64,000 bases of DNA from Isoetes taiwanensis (taxonomy: Eukaryota > Streptophyta > Lycopodiopsida > Isoetales > Isoetaceae): positions 16,456 to 80,455 of the forward strand of contig JAJEKV010000571.1 of assembly GCA_021234155.1 (NCBI GenBank), given 5' to 3'. Of the stretch, positions 43,290-55,239 are shown piece after piece. Positions within the stretch are counted from its first letter, which is position 1; each line of letters opens with the position of its first letter. The notes beneath the pieces were generated by a model that searched no databases, was not told the origin of the DNA, and saw only the letters and a list, made by a program, of their open reading frames with translations. The translations under genes were made by a program, and so were the position numbers.

Positions 43290-45884
43290 GATGGTGTAGG
43301 GGTGTAGATATAGGCAATTTAAGTAATTGCAATGACCTTACTAGAAATAAAGGGCATGTTTCTACCATCACTAGTCTCACCCAAATTTAGGTCGGGCAGA
43401 ATTTACAAAGCTAGAACCATATGGAGGTAGTAGGAAAAAAATATTGCAAATACTCAAAGTAAAATTTCTCTAAAGAGAACCAATAGAATTGTAAGTAATC
43501 ATCATAAATGAGATATAATAGAATTACAGAATAGACCTTCTAATCCAGCATTTCCATGCGTGATAATGGCTGGATTATAATATAATATGCCTCTGCCCTA
43601 TTCATGAGTGACTTGCCAAGCCCGACTCCTTCAGAAGAAGATACAACAGCCACATACTATACGGATCTTGCACTTGTGGATGATGGCAATACACCTTCCA
43701 TTTCTGTTTCAATTAGCAGCACTAACCAGCCTTTGAAAAATACAAATAATGTGATTGAAATCATGAAGATAAGAAGAATATTGTGGCATCATGTCCCTGC
43801 AATAGAACATGGAAAAGGACCTAAAGATAACGAGAAGAGAACCCTGCAAGGTAATAAATAGCAGAGATCCAAGAAGGCAGCTTGTGAGTCCAGCGTAAAC
43901 TGAAATGAATAGCATAAACTAAAATGAATTTCGAGGGCGAACTAACCTGTTTGCCATGCATTACGAATGAGCAACAAAAGAAAGATATGAAGGAATATCA
44001 CTTGCTTAACCCGGAGATGCCTTTGCAAGTAATAAACCGTTACAATAAAATTTAACTTGCTACACAATGGGCTCTTTGTATCTTACATCATCTTTGTATC
44101 TTTGTATCAGCCTTGAGCATGGCAACTATATTCTGCCATAGGTCTCTACTATATATTTAACTACATTGTTCTTGTGTGTTTGCTACTGCATCATTGGAGT
44201 CGTTGTATGGAACAAGGAGAGACACATATGCCTTTGACGGTATGCTATGGCAATTGACAGGGCGCCCGAGATCCAATAACCGGTCCAACTTCAAAGCCCC
44301 TATTGAAGAGAGAGAAATAAAGAGCAATTAAAGCCAATTCACGGTACTTTTGCAATTAAAGAGAATTATGGAACATCATGCAAACAATAGTAAAAGTCTT
44401 ACGGTCCCCCGATTCGGATGTGGCTCGGGAAGGAACAACATGAGTGGGAGGCAAGTCCATACCCCTATATTCTTTGACTTCACCGGTGTACTGGTAGGCG
44501 AAAGTGATAGGACCAACATCGCCACTTTTTCTATAACTATGCATCAGCCCTATAGTCTGCCAATCAAAATAATTATCACATTAAACGGAGAACAAAGTAT
44601 GAACCCTCCAGGGCGCCTGGACAGACTAATTTCGGGCTTGGCCATCGATACCCACAACCGCTGCAGCTAAAAAAACTAGCACAACAACAAAAACATCGTA
44701 GGCATGGCCCTGGGCTGATGGGAATCTAGATGCATTGCCTGATCAGTTAAGCAGATCTAGCTCGGGCATAAAATTCGGAACCTAGAACGATCAAAAGCAG
44801 AGAATAAGTGGGCGAACATTTCTGGGTATAAGAGGGATTTGGGAGAAAGGGCTTCCAATGCTTTGGCCGATAACTTTTTCTTTTAGGATTTTTTGGGGTC
44901 ATAACCACATCAACCATCCAAAACTTTGAGAGATCACAACGACACGATTACAGTTTTGATTCAAAATCAATGGCTCAGAAAGAGCGCACTCTAGAAATAC
45001 TGTTTAGTACACTTGCACGAATACAGCAACGAAATCATAGGAAAACCATGTGAAAAAACGTATAAAAATATAAAAGTAACCCTTTGTTATAATGCTAGAT
45101 ATTCTCTTAATATTCTACTCCTTTCTTGATCCAACAAACAATATGGTATTTTGGCCTTCTATACAGTCGTAATATATCTGTTTCCAATGAATATTGCTTT
45201 CCTTCCAGACACTCCAAAACTTCATAGGTAGTAAATCCCAACTTCTCAAACGCAATCAGCCTCCATTCATGTGGACAACATCTATCACTAATCTTCTACA
45301 GAAAAAAGATTGTTGCGATAATATTTAAATGTTGCTTAAGATATAGTCTAGCATATCACATATATAGTCTAGCATATTACATATATGTAGAAGCGAGAGT
45401 CTAGCATATGTCTATTACCAAACAAGACAATGCAGATTGTGTCAGTCCTTATTGTCATAGGCATATAATTCATTTCTTTTATGTATGCTTAGCATTGGTT
45501 ATTGAGGCCCTTGCTATACATGCACTGATTTGCATGTTTAATGCTAAGACTGTTTCTTGCAATCATTCTGTAACATGCTAGAGTGGTGTTGTATACTTAA
45601 ACTGAAGTTGGGAAAATTTATATTATACTTCTTAATTCTATTTTAAATTTACAAAGGCAAAATTCGCATCCATCCATCGTTGTTGGGAGGGTCAACTTTA
45701 GGCCTTTGACATTTCGTAGAGATTTTTTAGATGGAAAAATTTTGTATTGCAATCTACAAGAAATGCATGCATAGAGAGTTATCTCTGGAAATATTAAGCA
45801 TTTGATCTTAAACTTGATCGTTCTTATTTTTTTCAAAAGAGAAGTTATGTCTTCTTATTTAATGCTCTCTTGCTCAACATGCAG
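43290..45884. other. unassigned intergenic DNA
   Basis: No gene could be supported. The open frame at 43604-43861 (+) has a Ser/Thr-rich acidic start (MSDLPSPTPSEEDTTATYYT) that looks protein-like, but no domain and no partner exons could be found. TATAGTCTAGCATAT is repeated near 45343 and 45364. Confidence 0.35.
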
Positions 45885-45968
45885 TCAACTGCATTAGCAG
45901 AGCATCTAGCTTCTACCTGTGTAAATTCATTTGAGCCTTATTCGACATTCAAACCAGGGATAGATTCT
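45885..45968 (+). other. isolated exon-like segment
   Basis: An 84-base, 28-codon segment (STALAEHLASTCVNSFEPYS...) is bounded by AACATGCAG and CT|GTAAGT, both good plant splice sites, and is open only in that frame. No neighbouring exon of the same gene was recognised. It may be a relic exon of a host gene. Confidence 0.3.
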
Positions 45969-46099
45969 GTAAGTTTTTTTCAAAACTTTTGTACATATTT
46001 CTTCCCCCCAAAAAAACTTATTTTGGAAGTATAAAATATATTTTTGGCATACCCTGGTCTAGAAAAAAATCTGGCACGTCTGCGACTTCCATAGCACGT

Positions 46100-47640
46100 A
46101 GACGCGTATAAAATTAAATGAAAGCGGTAGAAAATGTGATGCGCATTTGCCCGATATTATGTCCGCCAGATAAATGCACACGCAGCGGCCATCGATTTTC
46201 AACCTTCGTAGGGTGTTGTGTTATTGATGGATGCACTGGGCTTTTTTTATCCGAAGTAGCGGTTGCATTATTAAGCTATAGGTGTAAATATGGTCTCGCT
46301 ACCCAAAAAGCTGAAAGCACTAAACCCAAAGCACTTAGAGTTCGACAAAAAACGCATTAGCTTCGATCTCGGTTCCCCGCAACCAATTTTTCCCCATTTC
46401 CCGTTTCATTCCCGACATAACAGTAGTTTTCCTAATCCCTTCCGGCACACAACAATTGATCGCTTTCAAAGAACTAATCTTCCTCAATCGCTTTAAAATG
46501 GCCGGTGGTGAAATGGTCAAGATTTTGGCCGAGATTTACCGGGCTTATCAAACGAGGGCTTGCAACAAGTGCAAAATACAAACTGGTTAGTAAAAAATGT
46601 TTCACAGAACAATGGGAATCCGCTTTGTGAACCTTTCCAATCTAAGTCTGCAATCAAGGTTCGGGCTTTTGTCAAACCGCATTTGAGGGCCAAATTGGAT
46701 AGGTTATTGAAAATTTCTACCCGTAAGGCCCCTCAGAATAAATGAAGTAAGAAAACAGCCTTGCTTATGCTTTTGCATGCCCAAGGGTTGGATGATCCCG
46801 AAGGGCATAAGATCAATTGGGCCGCATATGGCGCTGAGTGTTGTAATTTATCGAATGCAGCCTAAAAAGAAGGTTGAAAAAGTAAAAGTTGAAGTGGATT
46901 TGAAGCCCGATATTTCAAAAAGAAATTAGTAAGTCTATCCTAGATCGAATGATTTGAAGCATAACCCGCAATTGGTATGCTTGAAAATAAAAGGGCGTAG
47001 GATGGAAAAAGGAAATGCAAACCTTTGTTGTTAACTTGGCCGATGAGAAGAGTAATGACAAGATGTATAAGACATTGTCCGATAAAAGAATTGCTATTGA
47101 AGAGCTTAAGTCCGAGGATTGCAGAGAAGAAGGCTTTGGTTAGCACAATGGAAGTGGAGATGTAAATAAGGGAGTTGGAAAGGAATCTGATGTTTGAGGA
47201 GTACGATATGAGTCTTTGGAGTCTATTTGCAAAACCAAGATCTAGATCTTCTTGTGAAGACAATTTCATTGGAGGCTAAAATTGATTGAAAAAGAGATCG
47301 AGATCACACTACCAAAGAACATTTGAGCAACCTTGAAAGTTTGAGGCGTATAACCAACACTTCTTTCTCGTGATCAACACTAAAAAAAGAACACTTCCGT
47401 GTTTTGCAAAGTTCATGTAATCGCTTGTGGTTTAACATTTCATGATAAATACAAAATGTCATTAGTTTGGAATGTCAACATGAGTACCATTTGATGTGTA
47501 ATCGCATTGTTAAGAGAAGGGAAATGTTTGAAATGTGAATCACATATTCTCGAAGATCTTTATGTATGAACTTGGGATGACTACTCCAATCAGAATAGAA
47601 AGTTGCTTCTTTTGATCCTATAATAATTAACAAGAAAACT
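46100..47640. other. decayed coding-like DNA, unassigned
   Basis: Several + strand pieces look protein-like: MAGGEMVKILAEIYRAYQTR at 46497 with an AAAATGGCC start context and a TG|GTTAGT donor, and AIKVRAFVKPHLRAKLDRLL near 46650. They are broken by stops. They may be upstream exons of the FCP1-like pseudogene that follows or parts of an unrelated element. Confidence 0.3.
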
Positions 47641-47699
47641 GATCTGGGGTCAAACACAGTTAGGGTTGATTTGGGATCTAATGTAGCCCAGGCAGATGA

Positions 47700-49430
47700 A
47701 GTTCATGATGATCTTTACTTCAAATCCCCTTCTACTAGCTCAAAGAGGAAGAAAAAGCAAGTTGTGATTCCGATTACATTCCAGATGAAGTGAATTTAGG
47801 ATATAAAGATGTGAGTCCAAGGCATTTGAGAAGTGCCAAAGAAAGTTCTAAATTCTCAGACGTAATTGGAGGCAGAAATTGGGAATGATGACAATGAAGT
47901 TGACTATGTGTTAGATAATTTCAACAAGTAAGAAGAAACTAAAAGAGGTTAAGAAGAAAGGCAATGAAAGGGACAAGTAAGAAGAATCGAAGAGGTTAAC
48001 AAGAAAGTGGATCCAATCTTAAAGTATCCATTGAGGAAGAGAAAGAACTTTGAATGGGCAGGTTGGGGGAGGACCAGAGCTGCAAGGAAATAAGATTCCT
48101 CATGTTGATCTTACCGTTGGTCAAGGCCTTCAAGTGGAGAATCAAGATGACAATAATCAAGGTATAAACTGTGGATCTTGAAAGTAATGGATGCTCTTAT
48201 GGGAAAGTCAAACATCTCTTTGAGAGCACTAATTCATAAGTTGTAATGTTCAGGTATTCACAAATCTGTCCCAGATGAAGAGGACTTTTGTGTTTCCAAT
48301 TTAACTTCCAGGTCTACATATGACTTTTTAATTTGAATTCATCATTTGGTTCATTCAAACTTGTATTCACTTAATTAATTGTCTAACTAATAGGTCATCC
48401 GACTTGATAAGCACAATTGTTGACAAAGTAGTTCCACAGATGGGGACTTTACTCGCTTCCTATCTAACTACCAGTTTATGAAACTTTAATTTGAATTTAT
48501 GTGTGTATTATTTTGTTATGGTTGTATTTACTTAATTAGTTGGCTGTATTTTAGGTCAATCGAGTTGCAAAGCACAAGTGCACCTGACATGCAAGTAATA
48601 CCTAGTATTCGAAAGAAACTTTTGATACTAGATCTCAATGGTGTGCTGGTGAAGACCATCATGAAAAAAAATCAGACCAGAGAAGAATTAAGAAGGCTAA
48701 GTTCTCAATTATTGAGAGCATCAACCACCAACAAACTTGTGGTATTCAAAGCCAGTCTCAAGACAAGTTCATGCGAGGAGGTGACCAAATTGTTTGACAT
48801 TGCAATTTGGTCCTCCATGAATAGCTTTAATGTGAATGAGGTTGTTATGCTTATAGATCCTTCTTATGAGAACTTTGTATTTGTTTGGGACCACAGCAGC
48901 TTGTGATGAGATGCCTTTCAAATGGCCTATTCATAGTGCAAACCGGTTTTCATGAAGCCACCAAGATAAAGTCTATGAAGCTTTCCCACGTGATGGGAAG
49001 AATGTAATTCTTGCGATGATTCAAAGATACAAGACTTATATGTCTCCACCATTCACTTCCATCATGGTGCCTACTTTTGTGAATGATGAGAATGATAATA
49101 TTTTGAATAGTTACTTGCTTCCAATACTTAGAAAGGTTGCGTGGTTGAAGACATGACCGATGTACTAAAAAAGAGAGACCCAAGGTAAGCATACACAAGA
49201 ATGTCCCTTGGTGTTCTTGATGCACTATCAAGTTGACATTGGTCAAGATCAAGTCGTTAGTCAAAACATATTGCAAGGGTCGATGGAATGGTTAGTGGAA
49301 AATCATGGTCATATTTTCGCCTCGATGGGTTGCTTCACCGTAAAACATATGACAAAGTTGAAGTGTACTTGTTTATTTCCATTTTGTACATATGCCTCAA
49401 TTTTGGACAATAGAGGCAATACTATATGAG
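47700..49430 (+). pseudogene. FCP1/NLI-interacting-factor-like phosphatase, decayed
   Basis: The segment 48590-48903 encodes SIRKKLLILDLNGVLVKTI, then FDIAIWSSMNSFNVNEVV, then FVFVWDHSSL-stop. This is the order of the FCP1/NLI homology domain: the N-terminal nucleophile motif, the IWSS/T block and the F-x-WD block. The usual DxDx(T/V) motif reads DLNG, so the second (acid/base) Asp is Asn. Frameshifts and stops separate a C-terminal stretch near 48955-49140 (AFPRDGKNVILAMIQRYKTY, FVNDENDNILNSYLLPILRK). A basic N-terminal region (KVDPILKYPLRKRKNFEWAG near 48000-48060) may be part of it. Catalysis is unlikely. Confidence 0.6.
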
Positions 49431-49663
49431 TGCAGAAATGCCTCAATTTTGTATACTCAATGATATGAGTGCAGAAATGCCTGAATTTTCTAACTCAATC
49501 ATAATGAAACTTTTTCTCAGATCAAGTGTGTTTGTGTATATTTGTCCAATTGTTTGTACTGTTCTTTCAAACAGTTTCAGTCTCAAATTACAATATATGA
49601 TGTTTGTGAATGCTTACAATACCTTCATAATGTGAAGGTAGGTGGAAGACTACTCATAATGTG

Positions 49664-50077
49664 CTAGTAAGTGTCTTCTGCCATGATAAACATGGTAAAT
49701 TTCTGGCATAACATGGTAAATTTCTGGCTGAAACTAATTACCTGTGTCATTTCCAGCAAATGAATAGGATGATCAATTTTCTCACAATTTTCAGTCAAAT
49801 GTTTCCTCACATGCTTCTTGTAAGGAGAAACTCTAGTATTCTCATCCCAGAACTTCCTCAAAATGGCTATTTCTTCGGGTGAGAATGCATCCTTTCTTTT
49901 CTTCCTTTCAAACATTGACCAACCGGCAAGACTCGTATGCAGTAAGTACACGCCTTCTAAATGCCATGGCAATACTTTTCTTGGAATGATAGAACCCTTT
50001 GAAAGATGAGATTGATTAATCCCTCCCTGTTGAAGATGCCGCCATTTGAAGGGTGCTTTTTCTTGCTTGCGGGACAT
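49664..50077 (-). CDS. unrecognised basic protein exon
   Basis: A 137-codon - strand frame starting MSRKQEKAPFKWRHLQQGGI contains KKRKDAFSPEEIAILRKFWD and then SPYKKHVRKHL, a charged, helix-rich stretch reminiscent of helix-turn-helix or homeobox-like segments, although I cannot assign a family. It lies downstream of the 50139-50556 coding region on the same strand and may be a later exon of that gene. Confidence 0.35.
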   Translation of the reverse strand: MSRKQEKAPFKWRHLQQGGINQSHLSKGSIIPRKVLPWHLEGVYLLHTSLAGWSMFERKKRKDAFSPEEIAILRKFWDENTRVSPYKKHVRKHLTENCEKIDHPIHLLEMTQVISFSQKFTMLCQKFTMFIMAEDTY

Positions 50078-50138
50078 CGCTTGTTCTTATCATTTTTGTG
50101 ATTGCATTGTGTCTCTAACATTCACAAAACAGTTTTCA

Positions 50139-50556
50139 TTACAGCCAAATCCCCGATCCTGGTATATCCGCTTGCATAGGCAAATGCTTGTTTCTTTTGA
50201 AAAGTCTTTGAAGTACTCTCCCTTTGTCCAAATCCTCAGAAACGTTCCTCACAATATGATTAAAAGAATCATCTAGCTCTTTTGAGAGTTCTTGCAATCT
50301 TCTTTGACTGAGCCATCCTCTTCTCTTCTTATCATTTGGTGGACTGTTTTCCTTTTCCTTTCTTTCATTCTCTTTTCGATTCTCTTTTCCTCCTGGCTTC
50401 AAATTCCAGATAAATTTGCCTATTGTGATCATCGATGCTTTCGGAATTAGCAGTAACATGATAGTTTAGAGAATTGGAATTGGGATTGGGATTGGGATTG
50501 GGATTTTGATTGGAATGGGAATTGGAATTGAGAATTGGCCGTGAGCTCTCAGCCAT
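50139..50556 (-). pseudogene. unrecognised nuclear-type protein, frameshifted
   Basis: An ATG at 50556 opens MAESSRPILNSNSHSNQNPN, followed by an NPNPNPN tract from a GGGATT hexamer repeat, then IYLEFEARRKRESKRE-stop. In a frame one base away the text continues ENERKEKENSPPNDKKRRGW, then LSQRRLQELSKELDDSFNHI. The two halves read as one Lys/Glu-rich protein broken by a single-base shift near 50365. No family could be named. An A-rich purine tract at the break (GAGAATCGAAAAGAGAATGAA) is a plausible slippage site. Confidence 0.4.
50465..50510. repeat. GGGATT hexamer microsatellite
   Basis: ATTGGGATTGGGATTGGGAT continues for about 40 bases with drift at the right end. It encodes the Asn-Pro tract of the - strand frame above. 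Confidence 0.85.
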
Positions 50557-50699
50557 GACAACAGAGCTTGGGAAGAATGACAATCCAAGAAAGAAAACTT
50601 TCCTCCAGAATCCCGCCATCCAGAGATCCCGCCATCCAGAGATCCCGCCAGACATGACAATTGCTCTAGCAATTCGCGAATACATCCATGTCATCGATC

Positions 50700-52590
50700 C
50701 CCCTCACTTCGGAACATGCATACTATTTCTGGACTAACAACCCCCCGAGGTCGTTGAGAAAAAATTCATCGAGCATGCACCACCTAAAGCACCTAAAGCA
50801 CTTGTCCGGAAGGTGCTTTTTGGGTAGCAGAACCATATTTACACCCTATAGTATCTACACCAACACCTAGAAAATCCTTTGCTCATTTCTTTTCAAAAGA
50901 GGATACGACTTAATAAGTCCTCATATCCCCTCATATCACAGTTGATAAGTAAAAATAAGGCATATATCCTTTATAATCTGAACCACTGCACTGCCATTTA
51001 GTCACAAAGTTAATCCTAGACAAATCGTTGTGAGCTCACCTATAACAATATGGCAACACACGCTGCTGTGTCCATACATTCATAAAAAACAAGGTTTAAC
51101 TAACCATGGCCTTAAATTAAAAAAGAAAGAGAAAGCTTCTTGAATAGATGTGGAACTTTTCCAACTCTTGCTCCTTGAACGTTGTCAACTTTTAATAAAA
51201 CTAGAAGAAGCTAAAAAGGCAACATTGTCCAGGATGGCCTGCTTAGATACCTTTGCTACTGCTTTTTAAAATTGAAACTAGATCTATAATCTTCTAGAAT
51301 GAGAGAAGAATTTGGGGCTTGGCAGCGCCGCTGGAGGAGCTTCACTCCCTATGTTGACATGGAATAGTTTTCTCATATCCACGACACATTTTTTTTTTAT
51401 GCGCCACACATAATTTTATGTGAAAAGTGATATATATAATTCTGAACTTGTTGGAAAGAAATTATCCTAATATATAATGTTCGTGAAGACAAACTTTTAG
51501 ATTTGAGGAGCTACAAATACTATACTTCCATATTTTAAAAAATGTTGTAGGCTATTTTTGGAATATTTGCGAACTTGTGGGGTATAGTTGGAACTTTCCT
51601 TGATTCAGGCCTTGTGACAGGGCAGAACAAAGTAAAATCTCAGTTTCAAACTTAATAACCACAAGTGCACGCTAAATTTTTGTAGCTGCTATGGATGCTA
51701 ATAATCGGGGCTAGGAATGCAACACTTAAGCTGTAAATGACCAAACCTGGGCCTGCAAATTAAAGAGGTTCACTTCACCTACTCATCCATTACTTCAGAT
51801 AAATGGTCATCCATTACTTTCCATGTCGATTAAAGGGGTTCACTTCCCCTGCCAGTAGTAAAGATGAATTCTACTTCATTTTTGTGTGCTATAGATTATT
51901 GGGATCATGGCTTCCTCAAAAGTAGTTTTTTCTTTTTCTTTTTTTGCAATATGTACATCTATACCCCAGAGGATGCATTTACACAAATGGGGGTATGCCG
52001 CATGCATGCAGAGAGGGACCAAAAACACCTCTATATACGATTTTTTGAAAGGCAAATTCGATCCCTTCCATACAAAATTTACTGCAAGTAGTGGCCCAAA
52101 ATCCCCCTAACCCATACGAATACGTGGGTCGAAAAAAATCCCTAGCGAGTCACTCAGACACATTGTATGGCACCCAAAGTGAAACCTAATTAAGACATTA
52201 ACTACAATTCTTATCAAACAGACATATTATTCATGTTGTATTTAAAGCTTAGATTCCATTTCTCTCATTCATTTAACATTCTAGAATATGAGGGGTTTTT
52301 TTTTTTTGGGTTGCCCTAGGGCGGCAAACCCTTGTTTATGTGGGTTTGTGGGTATATTCAAGTATATGCCAGCATATGCCTAGGATATGCTGGTGACTGC
52401 TCCAAACTGGCTACTGCCAGTAAACTGGCGGTCAGCCCTGTTGCGGTTTTGAAGGAAGAAGATGGCAGGGGTCTTCCTACGCCAATCGCAAGACAAGATC
52501 GTATCAAAGGTAACAATTATTATTCTTGTCCAAAAACATATCATACGCATATTAGATTATGAAGGGCAAGTAATCAAGCTGCTTTTATTT
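50700..52590. other. unassigned intergenic DNA
   Basis: No gene could be supported. GGGGTTCACTTCCCCT near 51836 partly repeats AGAGGTTCACTTCACCT near 51764, together with TCATCCATTACTT at 51783 and 51807. The segment 52430-52510 (+) is open and could be a preceding exon of the RPA12 pseudogene, but it does not match the family. Confidence 0.35.
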
Positions 52591-52593
52591 TAG

Positions 52594-53034
52594 AATTTGA
52601 GGGAAAAGAAATCCGATTCACTATCACGAGTGAGGTGAGCAATACCTTGCTTGATTTCGCAGTGTATCACTTCAAAAAGTTAAGTTTATTTTAGGATTTG
52701 GTTCGTACACTGGGCATTGAACCTCTGGCTCCCCTTGATGGACAAACAAAAAATGCTGCAGAAGAAGTCACACGAAAGGCTGAAGTTAACATGTCTGCAT
52801 TATAGTTGTTCTGTATTATTTTATTCTTAAAAGAGATAATGGGAATTCTGGAAATGTATTATTCAGGTGAATGAAGAGTGCCCCAAACACCACCATCCAA
52901 AACTTGAATATTATGCAAGACAGGTACATAAATTAATGCATTTTATGGCTGTTTTCAGCTCTCTTTACTTTGTTATGCCCTTGATGCAGTTGAGATCAGC
53001 TGATGAAGGCCAAACAGTATTTTATGAAAGCCCC
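52594..53034 (+). pseudogene. RPA12: RNA polymerase I subunit RPA12 pseudogene
   Basis: Four small exons match the middle and C-terminal zinc ribbon of RPA12, the Pol I subunit related to TFIIS that supports RNA cleavage. They are 52594-52634 (EFEGKEIRFTITSE), 52695-52784 (DLVRTLGIEPLAPLDGQ...), 52867-52923 (VNEECPKHHHPKLEYYARQ) and from 52990 (LRSADEGQTVFYES). All have GT-AG boundaries and matching phases. The catalytic loop RSADEGQTVFY is intact. However, the metal ligands are damaged: CPKC reads CPKH, and YECP reads YESP. A one-base insertion near 53043 shifts the end; in the other frame the text becomes CRHKFSLNT-stop, the expected C-terminus. The N-terminal zinc ribbon was not found. It is a decayed or captured gene copy. 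Confidence 0.78.
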
Positions 53035-53299
53035 AATCCGAAGTGTCAGTCACAAATTTTCGCTAAATACTTAAGATTTGCACATGGTAACTTAAATCAT
53101 ATTTTTGCATTTTTTTGCATCATCCCATTGCCTGTTGAAGCTGGGGCTGCTGTGAGGATGGTTACACGACATTTTTGTCTTGGGACTTTACCTCATTTCG
53201 GGGAGCCAAGTTTGAATCAGAGCTTTTTGCGCATCGACTGGAATGGTGGTAAATATTTGGAGGGTCCAAAGCAGACATAATGCATTTTACCATCTTATC

Positions 53300-54790
53300 A
53301 AGAAGAGCATAATTGATCTCGTTCTCCAAAAGCTCTCTAGTTGTTGCGTGCTGTCTTCTCCAATTGCTTGATTGCACGATTGCACGATTTGTCGTTTCTT
53401 TGTTTACCTTGCACTCGCAAGGACATTATTTTCTGGAAAAGTTGTGTTGGTTTGAGGTCGGATATGCCATTTCTTTGCTTCGATTTATCATTGGTGAAGG
53501 TTGCTACCAATGTGATGCTATTTTCTGGACAAGTCTTGCTTGAGGCATGGGGATCGTCTGCGAGCAAAGCTATTGGGGCCAAGCTAAGGTGCATTTGGCG
53601 AATTTCGCATGTCTTCTGATGTGGCATTTGACGGTGTTCTGTCAATTCTATATCTCGGCATTCTCATCTTTATCTGAGCCAGTTGGGCGATGACAGAGGT
53701 ATACTCTCTTTTGATCTTTTGATGTTTGCATCTCTAAGGACGTGATATTTCCCATTTGTAGTCTCTACTGCTTTGCTTTGTTAGACGTTTTGGTTGTGTT
53801 CTTGGTATAGCATTGTTGCAACTAAGTTGTTTCCTCTGTTGTGACTTTTTTAGGCACTGCTTGTGAGCTTGTTTGTCAGTTTTGTTATTTCAGATACTTG
53901 CATATGTTGTAATCTTATAATCCTCTTCTTTAGATGATCAGAGGTTGCATAAACATGTTCTGGCAGGGCCTAAATGCAGATCCAAAATTTTGGACTTTTT
54001 TTGCAGTTTGTTTCTTCTCTTTTGAGAACCTCCTAGAATCTACGTTTAGACTTCTTTCAGAATGTTTAATCATGTATTTTTTGCTTCGAGCTCCCGTTGT
54101 CGAGTTTGTTTGAGCCAGATTTAAGATATCTTGGTTCTTCCCTAGAAGAATATATCTCTTTGTTGCTATTAATACTTGCAGAGAAGACTATTAAAGCTGG
54201 ACATAGAGGATAATGTTACACTCTTAAGGCAAATACTACTGCCTAATTGAGACATTTATAGCATTTCTACCAACCTTTGCCCTTTGTTATTGCCCATTTA
54301 TCGATAGTTTCATGACCAGTTGACCTTTTAAGCTTAGATATAAGCTGGATTTCTCAGACCTGATAGATCATGGTTTCATGCATTGATTGTTGGCAATCTA
54401 CGTTCTCTTATTTTTTTTATTTTTGCAACCTAGCTGCCTCTTACAGAACCACACTTGCAACTTATTCCAGCCCTGGAAACTATTTTGCCATTGCAAGTAA
54501 TTCCGCTGCTACAAACAGGGGCCTGGCAAGTAATTCCACTGCCCTGGCACTTTTGCCTATGGTCAGGTAATTGGTTCTGGTTGAAGTTTGCGTATTATTG
54601 GTTTGGTAGACAGTTCAAAAGGATACATTTTATGTGATTGGTTAGTTCGTTCATGTCTCTCAGATTATCGTTCATGAGGTGTATTTCTTTTCTTGATTGG
54701 GTATGGAAAGCATTATTATGTTTAGATATTGAAATACATTGGTTGGTGTATGTTAACAATTTTAGTTAACAATTTTAGTTACTCCATTTG
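53300..54790. other. unassigned DNA between the RPA12 and S1 fragments
   Basis: T-rich on the + strand and intron-like. One segment bounded by TCTTACAG and CAG|GTAATT (54447-54567) is open in one frame (TTLATYSSPGNYFAIASNSA...) and contains two copies of GCAAGTAATTCC(G/A)CTGC. No family could be recognised. Confidence 0.35.
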
Positions 54791-54797
54791 ATGCCAG

Positions 54798-55031
54798 ATC
54801 TCGAAGTGGGATGGTTCAGATGAACAAAAAGTGAAAGCAATCTCTTCTATAGTAGACCAAGGAGAAGACGTTTGGGTGAAGGTTGTATCTGTAAAAAATG
54901 AAGAAGATGGCAATGTTAAAATCGGATGTTCAATGAAGTGTGTCTCACAAGCAGATGGTAGGGATTTGGACCCCAATAATATAGAGCTAGAGACGCGTCA
55001 AGCAAAACCGGGATGGCAAGCACCACAAAAG
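54798..55031 (+). pseudogene. S1-domain exon of a ZCCHC17-like nucleolar protein
   Basis: A single exon of exactly 78 codons lies between TTTGATGCCAG and CAAAAG|GTCATC. It begins ISKWDGSDEQKVKAISSIVD and continues DQGEDVWVKVVSVK, VKIGCSMKCVSQADGRDLDP and NNIELE. This is the second half of an S1 RNA-binding fold, and the SMK-x-V-x-Q-x-x-GRDLDPNN ending is characteristic of ZCCHC17/pNO40-type proteins, which then have a CCHC zinc knuckle. The upstream S1 half and the zinc-knuckle exon were not found within several kilobases. It could be a fragment, or one exon of a gene with long introns; given the surroundings I favour a fragment. Confidence 0.65.
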
Positions 55032-55239
55032 GTCATCTTCATTCCCTTTCCTTTTATAAGAACACAACCTAGAAGGGCTTTGTATGATTTTAAGGAAATA
55101 GATCGTTTTGGCCTTCAAAGTACACTGCATATGTTTTGCCAAATCTACTGGTCAAACCGTGAATATTTATGTTTCTTAAAGATTTTGAGCTATGTAGCAC
55201 AAATGCACAATGAAGTTGTGAAAATATGATGGGAACTGA

